In this document: positions 35,044 to 44,385 of the stretch, one piece after another
Numbering within the stretch: the first letter of the stretch is position 1
How the letters are laid out: every line of letters begins with the position of its first letter
Translations under genes and position numbers: made by a program
The notes under the pieces: generated by a model
Database searches by the model: none
What the model saw: only the letters and a program-made list of their open reading frames with translations
What the model was told of the DNA's origin: nothing
Assembly: GCA_030614005.1 (NCBI GenBank)
Contig: JAUWKS010000022.1
Location: 1-50,238, forward strand
Direction of reading: 5' to 3'
DNA length: 50,238 nt
Source of the DNA: Candidatus Heimdallarchaeota archaeon
GTDB lineage: Archaea > Asgardarchaeota > Heimdallarchaeia > JABLTI01

Positions 35044-35916
35044 ATGAAAAAATTACTTAAAATTTCATTAGCAATATTATTTGCTAGTCTATTTATAGGA
35101 ATGTCTTTTGTTAAAGCAGATTTCGCAGTAACAGTAGGCACAGTAAATACTTACGAAGTGAATGATTCAGCATGGGACTTTGCAATTGGTTCACACACCA
35201 GTACTGGAACAGGATATGAATTTGAAGACCAAAAGTTTGCTGAAGGCACTCAATTCACAGTTACTGTTGATGCAGCAACTGCAAGTCAAATTGGTTATAC
35301 TATCAATGTTGGAACCAAATCAGATACAGGCGCAACTAGCGGATTTGATTTTCTCGGACTTATTATCGTTATGTTCTATCCATTATTACTTTCCTCTGGA
35401 CTTACAGGAACTTGGAATCAAACTGAATCTGATTTAGGACCAAGTTTAATGGAAATGTTCTTCATTGAACCTACTACTGCAAACGAATTCTTCTATGACA
35501 TGGCAAATACAACATTTATTTCAAGTGTATTCACAGACACTGAATGGACTTACAGCAATATTGGTGGCACATTTGAAAATGATACTGACATCGCAGTTTT
35601 CACATGGGGCTTAAATGCTCAATATGAAATAGTAGCATCAAACACAGACTTCTCAGGCACATATGAATTCATTTATGCTTATGACCAAACCACTGGAGAA
35701 GTGAAAGGATACAGATTGGATCTTGATTACTCAGGAACAGTAGAAGGCTCATTATTAAATTTGGCCCTTCTCCAAGAAGTTGAAATGCTCGGTTATAATC
35801 TACCTGCAGGCGGACTATTCCCAAGTGGTTTCATTGGTATCGAGTTGTATATTGCAGTTCCTGCTTTAGCTCTTATTGGATTGCTCGGTGCAGTCATCAA
35901 AAAGAGAAAGCAATAA
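35044..35916 (+). CDS. Secreted, C-terminally anchored surface protein
   Basis: A 290-residue protein with a clear signal peptide (MKKLLKISLAILFASLFIGM, cleavage likely after VKA), a long Thr/Ala/Gly/Asn-rich beta-type extracellular domain, and a C-terminal membrane helix ending in 'VIKKRKQ'. A strong GAGGGTGA ribosome-binding site lies 8 bases before the ATG, which together with the dedicated promoter and terminator suggests high expression. No recognised domain. Candidate abundant cell-envelope protein. Confidence 0.75.
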   Translation: MKKLLKISLAILFASLFIGMSFVKADFAVTVGTVNTYEVNDSAWDFAIGSHTSTGTGYEFEDQKFAEGTQFTVTVDAATASQIGYTINVGTKSDTGATSGFDFLGLIIVMFYPLLLSSGLTGTWNQTESDLGPSLMEMFFIEPTTANEFFYDMANTTFISSVFTDTEWTYSNIGGTFENDTDIAVFTWGLNAQYEIVASNTDFSGTYEFIYAYDQTTGEVKGYRLDLDYSGTVEGSLLNLALLQEVEMLGYNLPAGGLFPSGFIGIELYIAVPALALIGLLGAVIKKRKQ

Positions 35917-35928
35917 TTTGCTAATTAT

Positions 35929-35961
35929 GCGTGAAAACATTCACGCTTATTTTATTTTTTT
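35929..35961 (+). terminator. Strong hairpin terminator
   Basis: GCGTGAA/TTCACGC forms a perfect 7-bp GC-rich stem with a 4-base loop, followed by a T-rich tract. One of the clearest intrinsic-type terminators in the window. Confidence 0.65.
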
Positions 35962-36016
35962 GTGTGAATTAACGGAGAAAAATTTTGAAGCTATTCATTA
36001 AGGTCCTTTTACTCAT

Positions 36017-36736
36017 TTGATTATCAAGTTTGACTTTAAAGATATAAAGATTAGAAATAACGGTGTATCACTTATGGAAGATGAGAATGAGTATCACTTT
36101 ATTTGGTATGAAGCAAAAGATAAAGAAAATATCTTTAGTATGAAATTTCTTGATATTCGATCGTTTACACAAAATATGGTTACGACAGCCACGGACCCTA
36201 AAATTGCAGAAACCTTTGTCACTCTAGCAAAATCTAATGGAGAACAGTATAAAAATCGGCTTCCAGAAAATCATTCCACAATCACTTGTAATCTAATATA
36301 TCCTTGTAGAGGAGCTGATACAGGTTCAATTTATACAGCACCAGCAATGGAAGTCAAATGGCATATCTTCTATCACGATGATTTTTTCTTCTTCGTTCGA
36401 AGTTGGACAGGAGAGCTAATACACAGAACTCAAGTTTCTTTTGAAAATAATTTCTTAGTTATTCGATCTATTGACTCCACTAGAAATGAATTAAGATTTA
36501 ACGATGATGAACTGATAATACGCGAAGTAGATTTCTTGCTAAAGTCCCACCTCTTTAAAATACATATTCCTCATCCTGTTTCAAAGAAAATGATTAAGGA
36601 AGAGCCTCTTCGTATTGCAATTTCCTCTTTTAGTTTGTATGGCAGTAAAGCATGTTATGCTAGTGCAGAAGATACAACTATCTTCACTTATGAGAAATAT
36701 GTCGATCTTGTACAAAGCACTCAGAACAAAGAGTAA
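36017..36736 (+). CDS. Unknown cytoplasmic protein
   Basis: A 239-residue protein from TTG 36017; an in-frame ATG at 36074 would give 220 residues and I cannot decide between them. It is soluble, with many alternating charged/aromatic strands ('YHDDFFFFVRSWTGELIH', 'NNFLVIRSIDSTRNELRFND'), so mostly beta. It has no signal peptide and no membrane helix. I recognise no motif or family. It lies between the secreted-protein terminator and the subtilase, and may or may not be co-transcribed with the latter (148-base gap). Confidence 0.55.
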   Translation: MIIKFDFKDIKIRNNGVSLMEDENEYHFIWYEAKDKENIFSMKFLDIRSFTQNMVTTATDPKIAETFVTLAKSNGEQYKNRLPENHSTITCNLIYPCRGADTGSIYTAPAMEVKWHIFYHDDFFFFVRSWTGELIHRTQVSFENNFLVIRSIDSTRNELRFNDDELIIREVDFLLKSHLFKIHIPHPVSKKMIKEEPLRIAISSFSLYGSKACYASAEDTTIFTYEKYVDLVQSTQNKE

Positions 36737-36884
36737 TTTTCAAACAGCATCGAGCTCCTTACCAAAAGAAACAGTTGCTTTAATAATAAGAGACTATATT
36801 ACTATTATAGTATTTAATTTCGCAATGTTATTTTCCAATAAAGATTGTAAAAAAATCACCAACAAGCATTATTGAGTGAGGGCT

Positions 36885-39800
36885 ATGACTAAAAGTAAAA
36901 TATACTGTTCCATAATTCTTTTTGTATTCTTGACTACAGGCTTTATTCCATTTATCTCAATAGAAGGTTCAAATAAAACAATCTTTTTCGATACAGTAAT
37001 TTCAAGCAAGTTAGTTTTAGATCAGAATAATGATAAAATAGATGATATCTTATCGCTTGAGCTAAAGAATACTAATTACCCGGTTGTAGATTTTGTACTA
37101 AAATACAACAAACCAATAACTTCCCTCGAAAAGCAAAGATTGGTTAAAATGGGAGCTAAAATTCTTGGAAACTCCTGGGATTTAGGCAGAAGAGTACATA
37201 TTTCTGCCAACAGAAAGATACTAAATGATTTAGTAAAAATCACAGAAATATCGTATATTACAACTTCTGAAAAAAGATTGCTTATGATTGCAATTGAAGG
37301 AAATGATTTCAGTGATTTGCAGAACTTGGAGAAATATCCTAACGCAGAGATTTTTTGGCGTGTAGGATGCGCTCTCATTCCTTTTTATTCAGGAGCTGAA
37401 AATGATATTGCTAAAATCGGTTCCTATAGTATGATCGTCGATGCAACGGATATCTTCCTCAAAGCAACTTCTCTACCAGAGAATTCTGATGATTTTTCAA
37501 TAAAAACTCTAGCTAATGCAGGTAATATTAATGCCTCTGCCTTATGGTCATTAGGTTACGATGGAACAGGAATTAAAATTGGAAATATTGATACTGGTAT
37601 AAATGATGCCCACGTTGATTTCACTGGAAGAATTGCAGCAGCTCAAAGCTTTATTTTAACGATTTATGGTTACGAATCAGATGATACAACAACAACAGAT
37701 CCTGACGGTCACGGTTCTCACACATCGGGAACAATTGCAGGTGATGGAACAAACGATTCTAGTTATATTGGCATTGCCCCTGATTGTGACATTTACTTTG
37801 CTAAAGTTGGCATATCAGCTACTCTTCCTTCGGTAATAGCAGCTTTAGATTGGCTACTCACTCAAGGAGTGGAAGTAGTTAATTTTAGTTATGGAGGAAC
37901 AGACTCGACAGGTTTAGACATTGCTGAAATTGCTTTTAGAAACGCAGTAAGAAACAACGATGTTTTATGTTCAATATCAGCAGGTAATGAAGGAAATGAT
38001 GGATATTATACTGCTAGTACCCCTGGTTCAACTGATGATGTAATTACAGTTGGAAATGCAAATGATTGGAATAATCCTCCTACGATTGTTTCCTCAAGTT
38101 CAAGAGGTCCAACTGCTGATAATCATATGAAACCTGATTTAATGGCTCCAGGTTACAATATCATGTCATGTAGACATGACAATGATGAATATATAAGCAA
38201 AAGTGGAACATCAATGGCTGCACCACAAATAACAGGTTCAATAGCCTTGCTAATTGAAGCGTGTAAAGATAATGGTATTGATTATAATCCTGGTTTACTT
38301 AAGGGTGCTTTAATGAAAACTGCCACTTTAATCACCCCTATAACAACAAGTAATATTCTCTCTCAAGGAAGAGGAGTGGCAAATGTTGGAGCAGCATGGA
38401 ATTATATTTTAAAATCTGTGAAAGAAGGGACAACGCCGATTGTAGGAGCTTGTAACCCGGTTCAAGAACCAATGTATTACTGGACATCTTTATTACAAGG
38501 GCAAATTGCAGAACAATATGTTACTTGTGTATCTCCTTTTACATCAGATTTATCCTTAGAAGTGAGTGGAAGTGCAGCAACATTTGTAACGATCAATGAA
38601 GTTCCGCAAGAATTTACTTCAATAGCAAAAGTTACTTTCGAGATTCCTATTGATGCCTCATTAGGATCTTATACTGGTCTATTTACTTTCAAATATTTAA
38701 CATATACACTAGATACTGTAGCTATAGACCTTACAGTAACTGAAAGCAATGGTCATCGCATGTTGTTAAATTATCGAACAACTGATTGGTCGAGTGACCA
38801 CATGTATGGACAATATAAGGAATTTACTGAAGATATTCTCAACAATGAGTATGTTATTAGTGAACAGAATATTACTTTAGATAATCCTATGCTTGAAGAT
38901 TATGAAGCGGTTTGGTTACCAGATCCATTCAATTACAAATATCCTGACAGTGATTCTGGAGATTATTCTACTGTAATTACGAATCCCAACTGGGCTGCAG
39001 GAGAAATTGATGCGTTAACTAATTTTGTTGCAAATGGAGGGTCGGTTTTTCTCTGTTTCTTGGGTCAATTAAATCATCCAAGCGAAGATGTATTGATCTA
39101 TACAAATATTAGTGCCGTTAACGAATTTACAGACTTGTATGGTATTCATGTTCGTGATACAGTTTGGACAGGATCATCAACAGTGGACGTTAATACAGTT
39201 ACAGATCATCCACTAACAGTTGGTGTTAATGCGATAACCCACTATGGAGGATCACTAGCACTCTCTGGGGATGCTGTTCAGTTAACTGAGCTCTATTCTG
39301 GCTCGGAAAATGCAACTTGTGCGAGCACTCAGACAAGTAGTGGAGGACGTGTTATTGTTTTAACGACTAATTTTGTTCTCGATACAGATGGTTATGTAGA
39401 TGGGTATTCAAGCGGTACGCAAAACAATCAATTTGGCAAGAATTTAGTTAGATGGGCAACTGCAAAACACCGAATAGAGAGAGTAAGTTCTATTGAAGAA
39501 AATGGGGTAATAACCTTAACATACAATTATTTGCACGGTCCCGGAGCAGATTTTGGCGGATATGTTGAAACACCAACAGAAGGACAATTAGCTCTCAATT
39601 GGACTGAAATATCCACAAATGTTTGGCAAACAAAGTATTATTCTTCAGAGATTGGCACGCATTCTTTCAATCCAGAATGTGGTGCATCTGGTATTGACGA
39701 TTATGATTATATCGAATTATATGCTACCCAAACAGCAACACCTCCTGACCCTACAACACCACCAACAAGTACCCCAACAATTACTACAACACCAACAACT

Positions 39801-39893
39801 GAAGAGATAGGAATAATCATTCTATCAATAATAATTGGTGCTTTTGGTCTTGCATCATTCATTACTATTTTGAGAAAAAGAAGACTTGATTGA
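36885..39893 (+). CDS. Secreted subtilisin-like serine protease (S8) with C-terminal membrane anchor
   Basis: Start at ATG 36885, with GAGGG 5 bases upstream; the in-frame GTG at 36876 lies within that ribosome-binding region. Counting from ATG, the protein has 1002 residues: signal peptide (1-26), an I9-like propeptide preceded by a possible Ca-binding 'DQNNDKIDD', and the catalytic domain with Asp236 ('GNIDTGINDAHVDF'), His276 ('DPDGHGSHTSG'), oxyanion Asn368 ('ISAGNEGNDG') and Ser443 ('KSGTSMAAP'). Downstream come beta-rich domains, a region like a glutamine-amidotransferase-type fold ('FVANGGSVFLCFLGQ'), a Thr/Pro linker and a membrane helix ending 'LRKRRLD'. It probably works outside the cell on proteins or peptides, tethered to the envelope. 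Confidence 0.92.
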   Translation: MTKSKIYCSIILFVFLTTGFIPFISIEGSNKTIFFDTVISSKLVLDQNNDKIDDILSLELKNTNYPVVDFVLKYNKPITSLEKQRLVKMGAKILGNSWDLGRRVHISANRKILNDLVKITEISYITTSEKRLLMIAIEGNDFSDLQNLEKYPNAEIFWRVGCALIPFYSGAENDIAKIGSYSMIVDATDIFLKATSLPENSDDFSIKTLANAGNINASALWSLGYDGTGIKIGNIDTGINDAHVDFTGRIAAAQSFILTIYGYESDDTTTTDPDGHGSHTSGTIAGDGTNDSSYIGIAPDCDIYFAKVGISATLPSVIAALDWLLTQGVEVVNFSYGGTDSTGLDIAEIAFRNAVRNNDVLCSISAGNEGNDGYYTASTPGSTDDVITVGNANDWNNPPTIVSSSSRGPTADNHMKPDLMAPGYNIMSCRHDNDEYISKSGTSMAAPQITGSIALLIEACKDNGIDYNPGLLKGALMKTATLITPITTSNILSQGRGVANVGAAWNYILKSVKEGTTPIVGACNPVQEPMYYWTSLLQGQIAEQYVTCVSPFTSDLSLEVSGSAATFVTINEVPQEFTSIAKVTFEIPIDASLGSYTGLFTFKYLTYTLDTVAIDLTVTESNGHRMLLNYRTTDWSSDHMYGQYKEFTEDILNNEYVISEQNITLDNPMLEDYEAVWLPDPFNYKYPDSDSGDYSTVITNPNWAAGEIDALTNFVANGGSVFLCFLGQLNHPSEDVLIYTNISAVNEFTDLYGIHVRDTVWTGSSTVDVNTVTDHPLTVGVNAITHYGGSLALSGDAVQLTELYSGSENATCASTQTSSGGRVIVLTTNFVLDTDGYVDGYSSGTQNNQFGKNLVRWATAKHRIERVSSIEENGVITLTYNYLHGPGADFGGYVETPTEGQLALNWTEISTNVWQTKYYSSEIGTHSFNPECGASGIDDYDYIELYATQTATPPDPTTPPTSTPTITTTPTTEEIGIIILSIIIGAFGLASFITILRKRRLD

Positions 39894-39894
39894 C

Positions 39895-39924
39895 ATTTCT
39901 GAGATGTAATTATTTCTCAGAAAT
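39895..39924 (+). terminator. Terminator of the subtilase gene
   Basis: ATTTCTGAGA/TCTCAGAAAT, a perfect 10-bp stem with a 10-base loop, starts 2 bases after the stop codon and is followed by TCTTTCC. Confidence 0.6.
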
Positions 39925-40023
39925 TCTTTCCAAATACTACCAACGATTCTTTCTTTCTGTTATAACAGTAACAATTAGTTATTCTTTTTATACAATAAAG
40001 TCAAAGTAAGAATAGGTAAAATA

Positions 40024-40594
40024 ATGATTGATGACAAAGAGAAGATTACAGTTCATTTTACAGAAGAATTTAAAGAAAGTAAAAAAATGTTCATAGAAGG
40101 ATTTCACTTAAAAATAGTATTGATTATTATTTACCTTTTTGCAACATTGTTATTTTCTGGTGGAATATTTATGCTATTCTCCACTCTTTCGATTCCACCA
40201 GAAGAATTTGGAAATACCCTTAAAGTTGTAGAATTGTATACTTATATCACAGCATTAATAGTAATTAGCATGTTAATGTACTCAACACCATTAATGTTCA
40301 ATAGAATATTTAAAAAAACACTGGAAAAATTACCATTCAAAAGAAAATTTTTGGGTGATTTCTACCGAGCAAATTCTAATTCGTTCTGATTTCAATGAAG
40401 ATATTCTTACCTGGAAAGATATTTCCAAAGTTCGGGAAGTTGATAATTACTTCAAATTTTTCATTAGTACAGGCAAAATCAATTTACCAGTATTTTTACC
40501 GAAACGATCTTTAGATCAAGATCGAATCATTGCAATTAGAAACATTATTCAAAAAACGATTGACCCAAAAAATGTTAGATTACAATCAGAGTAA
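40024..40594 (+). pseudogene. YcxB-like membrane protein gene split by a one-base frameshift
   Basis: Two overlapping frames make one protein. The first (40024-40389) encodes two membrane helices (about 30-52, 76-92) and ends shortly after 'KRKF'. The second frame (to 40594) encodes 'ISTEQILIRSDFNEDILTWK', 'DISKVREVDNYFKFFI' and 'VFLPKRSLDQDR', the usual C-terminal YcxB-like domain pattern ('W.di.KV.E...YF.......PKR'). Dropping one T from the five-T run at 40348-40352 would join them as '..KRKFWVISTEQ..'. Either a sequencing or assembly error in a homopolymer or a true frameshift. YcxB proteins are small membrane proteins without firmly known function. Confidence 0.65.
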
Positions 40595-40684
40595 TTTAAC
40601 AAATAGTTTCCATTTTTTGCTTATTCACTTATAGTTTAAAGATTTAAAACGATTATTTGGATTACTAGCAAGATAATCTGGTTT

Positions 40685-40948
40685 TCAATCACGTTCACGT
40701 CTACGTTTTCTATTACGTTTGAGAAATTTCTGATGGTAACTTGGTTCATCATCATCAAATAAGCTAGATTTATTATGTGGGGGACCTCTTACGTTAGGAA
40801 ATAAAATCGCAAGAATAATTCCAATAACAAATAAAACTGCTGCAACAATTAGAAAAATCTTTAACACTTGATCAAAATCAGGCGATGGATTTAACAGATC
40901 ACTTCCTATAGGCCAACTAGTTGTCGCTAAAATAATCACCTCTAACAC
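40685..40948 (-). CDS. Small single-pass membrane protein with basic tail
   Basis: An 87-residue protein with one membrane helix (about 30-50), then a short Pro/Gly turn, an acidic 'LFDDDE' and a strongly basic end (LKRNRKRRRERD). The start is uncertain: GTG 40948 is the longest; a perfect GAGGTGATT ribosome-binding-type sequence lies inside the first codons, so the true start may be a few codons on. No family recognised. Function unknown. Confidence 0.5.
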   Translation of the reverse strand: MLEVIILATTSWPIGSDLLNPSPDFDQVLKIFLIVAAVLFVIGIILAILFPNVRGPPHNKSSLFDDDEPSYHQKFLKRNRKRRRERD

Positions 40949-41050
40949 TAGGTAAAAGAAATTAAGTATTTGTAAAATTGTTTTGTCCCCAAACAGCTCA
41001 ATGTAGATTGTACTTTTAATGTTTATAAAACTAATTAAATTTTTTCTAGA

Positions 41051-42982
41051 TTAGTTTGTTTTTCTTTTGCTACGAATAGTATAAATGACAAACATTCCGA
41101 TTACTGGTAAAATGATAAAATATGTAAATCCTAAATGCTTCTGATGTGAAATGGTTAATGTGTATTCAGTTGGAATCATGGGTATTCCATCAGGTAAAGT
41201 ATTCTGTATTAGAAGGTAATAATTTCCCGACAAAGCAATTTTGAATTCAATTTCTTCAATTGATTCTTGTGATTCACTTTTCGCTATTATTCTTTCAACT
41301 TGTGAATCTTCAAAAACAATTAAATAAAGATCTAAATCAATTACAATATTACTAAAAGTGATTGATATCCTTAGTCTATATCCTTTTTCTAGGGTGATAT
41401 TGAAATAATCTCTATCTGCATATTTTAAATCATAAGAATTATCAGTAATTTCTATCTTTGCTGCTTCCAATATTTCATCATTTTCTTCAAATTCGTCATC
41501 AAAATTTTCGGTATAAAGCGTTACTGTCATATTGTATTCAGGTTGCGAAGTCCCAATTTCCCATGGGAAAACGTGAATGTAGTAATAGCCACTACTTAAA
41601 CAGACAAAACTTAATTCCAAAGGATTTCCACTACCTTCAGAGTAAGCGACTCTTGCCTTATTTTCAGTATAGAGGTCTACATCAAATACTTCCGAATAAT
41701 CAAAATTGACTGTAATCTCAAGCTTATCAGTTCCTTGTAGATAAATTTTGTAATAATCATCATCTAATCCTATTAGAAAATAGGTTGTATTTAATCTATC
41801 AATATAACTTGCTTCCTCTAATTGGTCGTTAGGTTCAAAACTATCATCTAAATTCAATGGAAAGGAAGGTATCTCAATTGATTCCAAGTCATAGTCTATT
41901 GTTTCATTTGTAGGATAGATATCTAAACTTAGAGCATTACCATCTATCTCATAGGTTCCTAGTTCATCCCAATTTGACCAGTAATTCCCTGTTTCACCAT
42001 CTTCATTGTACCAAGTGTTATTACACCCTTGATCCATCCCTTGAGATATTGTAGCATTACCACTCACATTGTCTATTAGATTATTATGATGTATTAGGTT
42101 ATTACAACAATAGTAACTGGAGAGAGAGACTCCATAATCACAACAATCATTAATATTATTGTAAATAATTATATTATTTGATGACTGTTCTAAAAATAAG
42201 CCATCTCCATTAGTATTGTTATGAATATAGTTACCTATAATGTTATTATAAAAACAATTTTCGAGTTGGAATGCCCCATCTCCAGAATTATTTAGACTGG
42301 TATTATTTACTATATTATTGAATAAACAATTGTAAACTAAGACACTAGTATTACAGTTTGTCAAAATATTGTTTGAAATAATACTCTCTCTCATATGTCC
42401 AAGAGTAATACCCCGGCAAATTGAAGGATATTCTAAATCTACCCCAATAAAGTGATTATCTCTGACAGTTACATAATAGCAAATGCAAACGTAAATTCCA
42501 TTATTATTTTTTATACCAGAATTGGAAATAATTTCTACTCCATTACTTTCTTCAACGTAAATCCCATTACTATTCAACGTAAGAAAATTATTTTCAATTC
42601 TACCCGTTCCATTAGCTATTGCCTCAATATGGATACCAAATAATTTTTGTCCAATGAAACAGTTTCGTATAATGAAATGTGCTGTTGTCTCTTCAACAAG
42701 TATTCCCGTATGTGAAGAAAAAGCACTATTATTTAAATTTTCAATGATGTAGGGGCTATTTCTAGATCCATCTCCTGAACATCCATAGGTAATAAAACCT
42801 TGGTCTGAAGTTATGGATACATCCCCAGATTCAACAAGCGATTTTTGGTTATTTGTTACTATCTGTCCTTCAACAAATTGCTTCGATAATGAACTATTAT
42901 TTGATACAGAATAAAATATCGTTCCTAAAAGCATTAGGAATGACAGAAAAATTATTGATAAGATTTTTCCCTTTCTTTTCAT
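41051..42982 (-). CDS. Secreted NosD-like beta-helix protein with PPC-type domains and membrane anchor
   Basis: Start at ATG 42982, with GGGAG 8 bases upstream; an in-frame ATG six codons earlier is less likely. About 643 residues: signal peptide, then right-handed parallel beta-helix (PbH1/NosD-type) repeats at about 60-330, full of Asn/Ile units such as 'NNSGDGAFQLENCFYNNIIG'. Two prepeptidase-type (PPC) beta-sandwich domains follow: 'DDSFEPNDQLEEASYI' and 'DEFEENDEILEAAKI' mark their starts. It ends in a membrane helix and basic tail (RSKRKTN). Such proteins bind carbohydrates or other surface ligands; no enzyme site is visible. Confidence 0.83.
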   Translation of the reverse strand: MKRKGKILSIIFLSFLMLLGTIFYSVSNNSSLSKQFVEGQIVTNNQKSLVESGDVSITSDQGFITYGCSGDGSRNSPYIIENLNNSAFSSHTGILVEETTAHFIIRNCFIGQKLFGIHIEAIANGTGRIENNFLTLNSNGIYVEESNGVEIISNSGIKNNNGIYVCICYYVTVRDNHFIGVDLEYPSICRGITLGHMRESIISNNILTNCNTSVLVYNCLFNNIVNNTSLNNSGDGAFQLENCFYNNIIGNYIHNNTNGDGLFLEQSSNNIIIYNNINDCCDYGVSLSSYYCCNNLIHHNNLIDNVSGNATISQGMDQGCNNTWYNEDGETGNYWSNWDELGTYEIDGNALSLDIYPTNETIDYDLESIEIPSFPLNLDDSFEPNDQLEEASYIDRLNTTYFLIGLDDDYYKIYLQGTDKLEITVNFDYSEVFDVDLYTENKARVAYSEGSGNPLELSFVCLSSGYYYIHVFPWEIGTSQPEYNMTVTLYTENFDDEFEENDEILEAAKIEITDNSYDLKYADRDYFNITLEKGYRLRISITFSNIVIDLDLYLIVFEDSQVERIIAKSESQESIEEIEFKIALSGNYYLLIQNTLPDGIPMIPTEYTLTISHQKHLGFTYFIILPVIGMFVIYTIRSKRKTN

Positions 42983-43076
42983 AGTTTTCTCCCAAGTCAA
43001 TAATGATTATAATAAACTTTAAAGATTGTTAACAGTTTACACATAAAATTCTGTTTTGTGGATTAATTATATTTAA

Positions 43077-43550
43077 ATGCTTCAAGAGTCCTATGATTTA
43101 CAGAAACGTTACAGAGAGAGAGCAATGGTAGAGAAAACAGCATTGGAAATTGCTTGTGTAGAGGTTGTGGGTGAGACAAGCAAAGAATATTATCAATTAC
43201 TATCCAATTTATTATTGCTAAATTTCTCGTTCATTCAAAAAAATGATCCTCGATTATCAGCAAAAGTAACTGCAATTCTTTTTGATGATGAATTAACAGA
43301 TAAGTCTCATCTAATATGTGAATTTATTGAAAATGCAGAATTAAATAAAGCATTTAGTAAATCAGATGTAGAGAAAACTAAGAAATTGTTGGATAGGGAT
43401 CCAAAATTAACTAACTCAATCTTAATAGCTGACAAACTTAAAAAACAAGTTGAAAATAAAGAGTTTTTTGATTTATTGAAAAGTAATCTAAAGAATGACT
43501 GGGATAAGCATATTAACGCTGCGAGGATTAGCCAAATTGGCAGATATTGA
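43077..43550 (+). CDS. Unknown all-helical soluble protein
   Basis: A 157-residue protein predicted to be entirely alpha-helical, with Leu/Lys/Glu-rich amphipathic stretches ('DKLKKQVENKEFFDLLKSNL') and no membrane segment or metal motif. The start at ATG 43077 is plausible; another ATG is 16 codons on. No family recognised. It lies alone between the divergent NosD-like gene and structured RNA candidate 2. Confidence 0.55.
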   Translation: MLQESYDLQKRYRERAMVEKTALEIACVEVVGETSKEYYQLLSNLLLLNFSFIQKNDPRLSAKVTAILFDDELTDKSHLICEFIENAELNKAFSKSDVEKTKKLLDRDPKLTNSILIADKLKKQVENKEFFDLLKSNLKNDWDKHINAARISQIGRY

Positions 43551-43689
43551 TTTCATCTTCAATGTTAGTGTCTTATATAGAAGACCAATATTTAAGAAGA
43601 AACTAATTTAAAGATAACACTTTTTTCCAATCTCAATTAAGATGAAGTTTCTGTTCGAAAACCATTTCTCAAAATCATTTTGAAAGAAT

Positions 43690-43803
43690 TAAACCGGACG
43701 AGGGCTAACTGCCCCCGTCGCGGGAAAAGGGAGTTTAAATAGGGGAGAGAGGTTTTTATGGGGAGAGTCCAAGATATAATAGAATTAGTTCTTAGACTCT
43801 TGA
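43690..43803 (-). ncRNA. Candidate structured RNA 2 (GC-rich intergenic island)
   Basis: Within the 390-base gap 43551-43940 a GC-rich island holds two hairpins. Hairpin A pairs 43764-43774 with 43790-43800 (11 positions, 15-base loop); hairpin B pairs GACGAGGGC (43697-43705) with GCCCCCGTC (43711-43719) around a 5-base loop. In both, one plus-strand C.A or A.C mismatch becomes a G.U wobble on the minus strand, so the minus strand folds better. A TTTTTTAA element (43823-43832) lies about 25 bases before hairpin A in the minus direction. Hairpin B shares its GACG-x-GG/CC-y-CGTC core with RNA candidate 1. No RNA family recognised; function unknown. Confidence 0.45.
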
Positions 43804-43940
43804 GTTGATTCTAGTGCACCCTCCTTAAAAAACTTTTGGAAATGAAATGGGTATTAGATATTTTTCCGTCATTTTTCGGAATAATTATATTGTTAAGTTT
43901 TACTCATTTATTGTGTCTTCTGTTTTTCGATTTGTTTTAA

Positions 43941-44297
43941 TTATTCTAACAATACTTCCTTTTCAGGGTCATAAGGTGGATTTACTATCATTAAAAATGT
44001 TAATTTTCTTCTTCCTGTATTAGTTATTTTTTGAACAGCATTTTCTGGTATTACTATAACGTCTCCTTTTGCTATTGAATGATCAAAACTATTGACTGTT
44101 ATTATTCCCTTCCCAGAGATGATATAGTACAATTCTTTCATTGTCATTGTATGTTGTTTGTTACTTTTTTTTCGTTTTAATTCACCATAGGCCAAACTAT
44201 AATCTTTATTAATTTCTATTTCAGCGATGAGTGTTCCATCTGGACTTTTGAAGCTATTTTGTTCGTCCAAGTCCTCTGGTAATTTCATTATTTTCAT
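43941..44297 (-). CDS. Single-domain cupin protein
   Basis: A 118-residue cupin: 'TMTMKELYYIISGKGIITVN', 'AKGDVIVIPENAVQKITNTG' and 'LTFLMIVNPPYDP'. The first motif lacks the usual paired histidines (only HT before the strand), so metal binding is weak or altered; the Glu of 'KELYYIISGKG' is present. Could be a binding or regulatory cupin, or a small isomerase-like enzyme. It is 88 bases downstream of the THEP1 gene on the same strand and may share its transcript. Confidence 0.75.
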   Translation of the reverse strand: MKIMKLPEDLDEQNSFKSPDGTLIAEIEINKDYSLAYGELKRKKSNKQHTMTMKELYYIISGKGIITVNSFDHSIAKGDVIVIPENAVQKITNTGRRKLTFLMIVNPPYDPEKEVLLE

Positions 44298-44385
44298 TTT
44301 CTTATCCTCTGGTTGGTTTCAATATTAATCGAAAGTTGTTTTTGGTTTTTGATTGTGTAGTGCTTTTTTCAGCTGTTTTTACGTT

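Noticed and set aside
40355..40594. Separate small gene
   Set aside because: Its product is the C-terminal domain expected for the protein encoded just upstream in another frame; a single-base shift joins them.
43681..43760. CRISPR repeat or leader
   Set aside because: The GC-rich hairpin occurs once here and once in altered form at 10.6 kb; there is no regularly spaced repetition and no cas gene.
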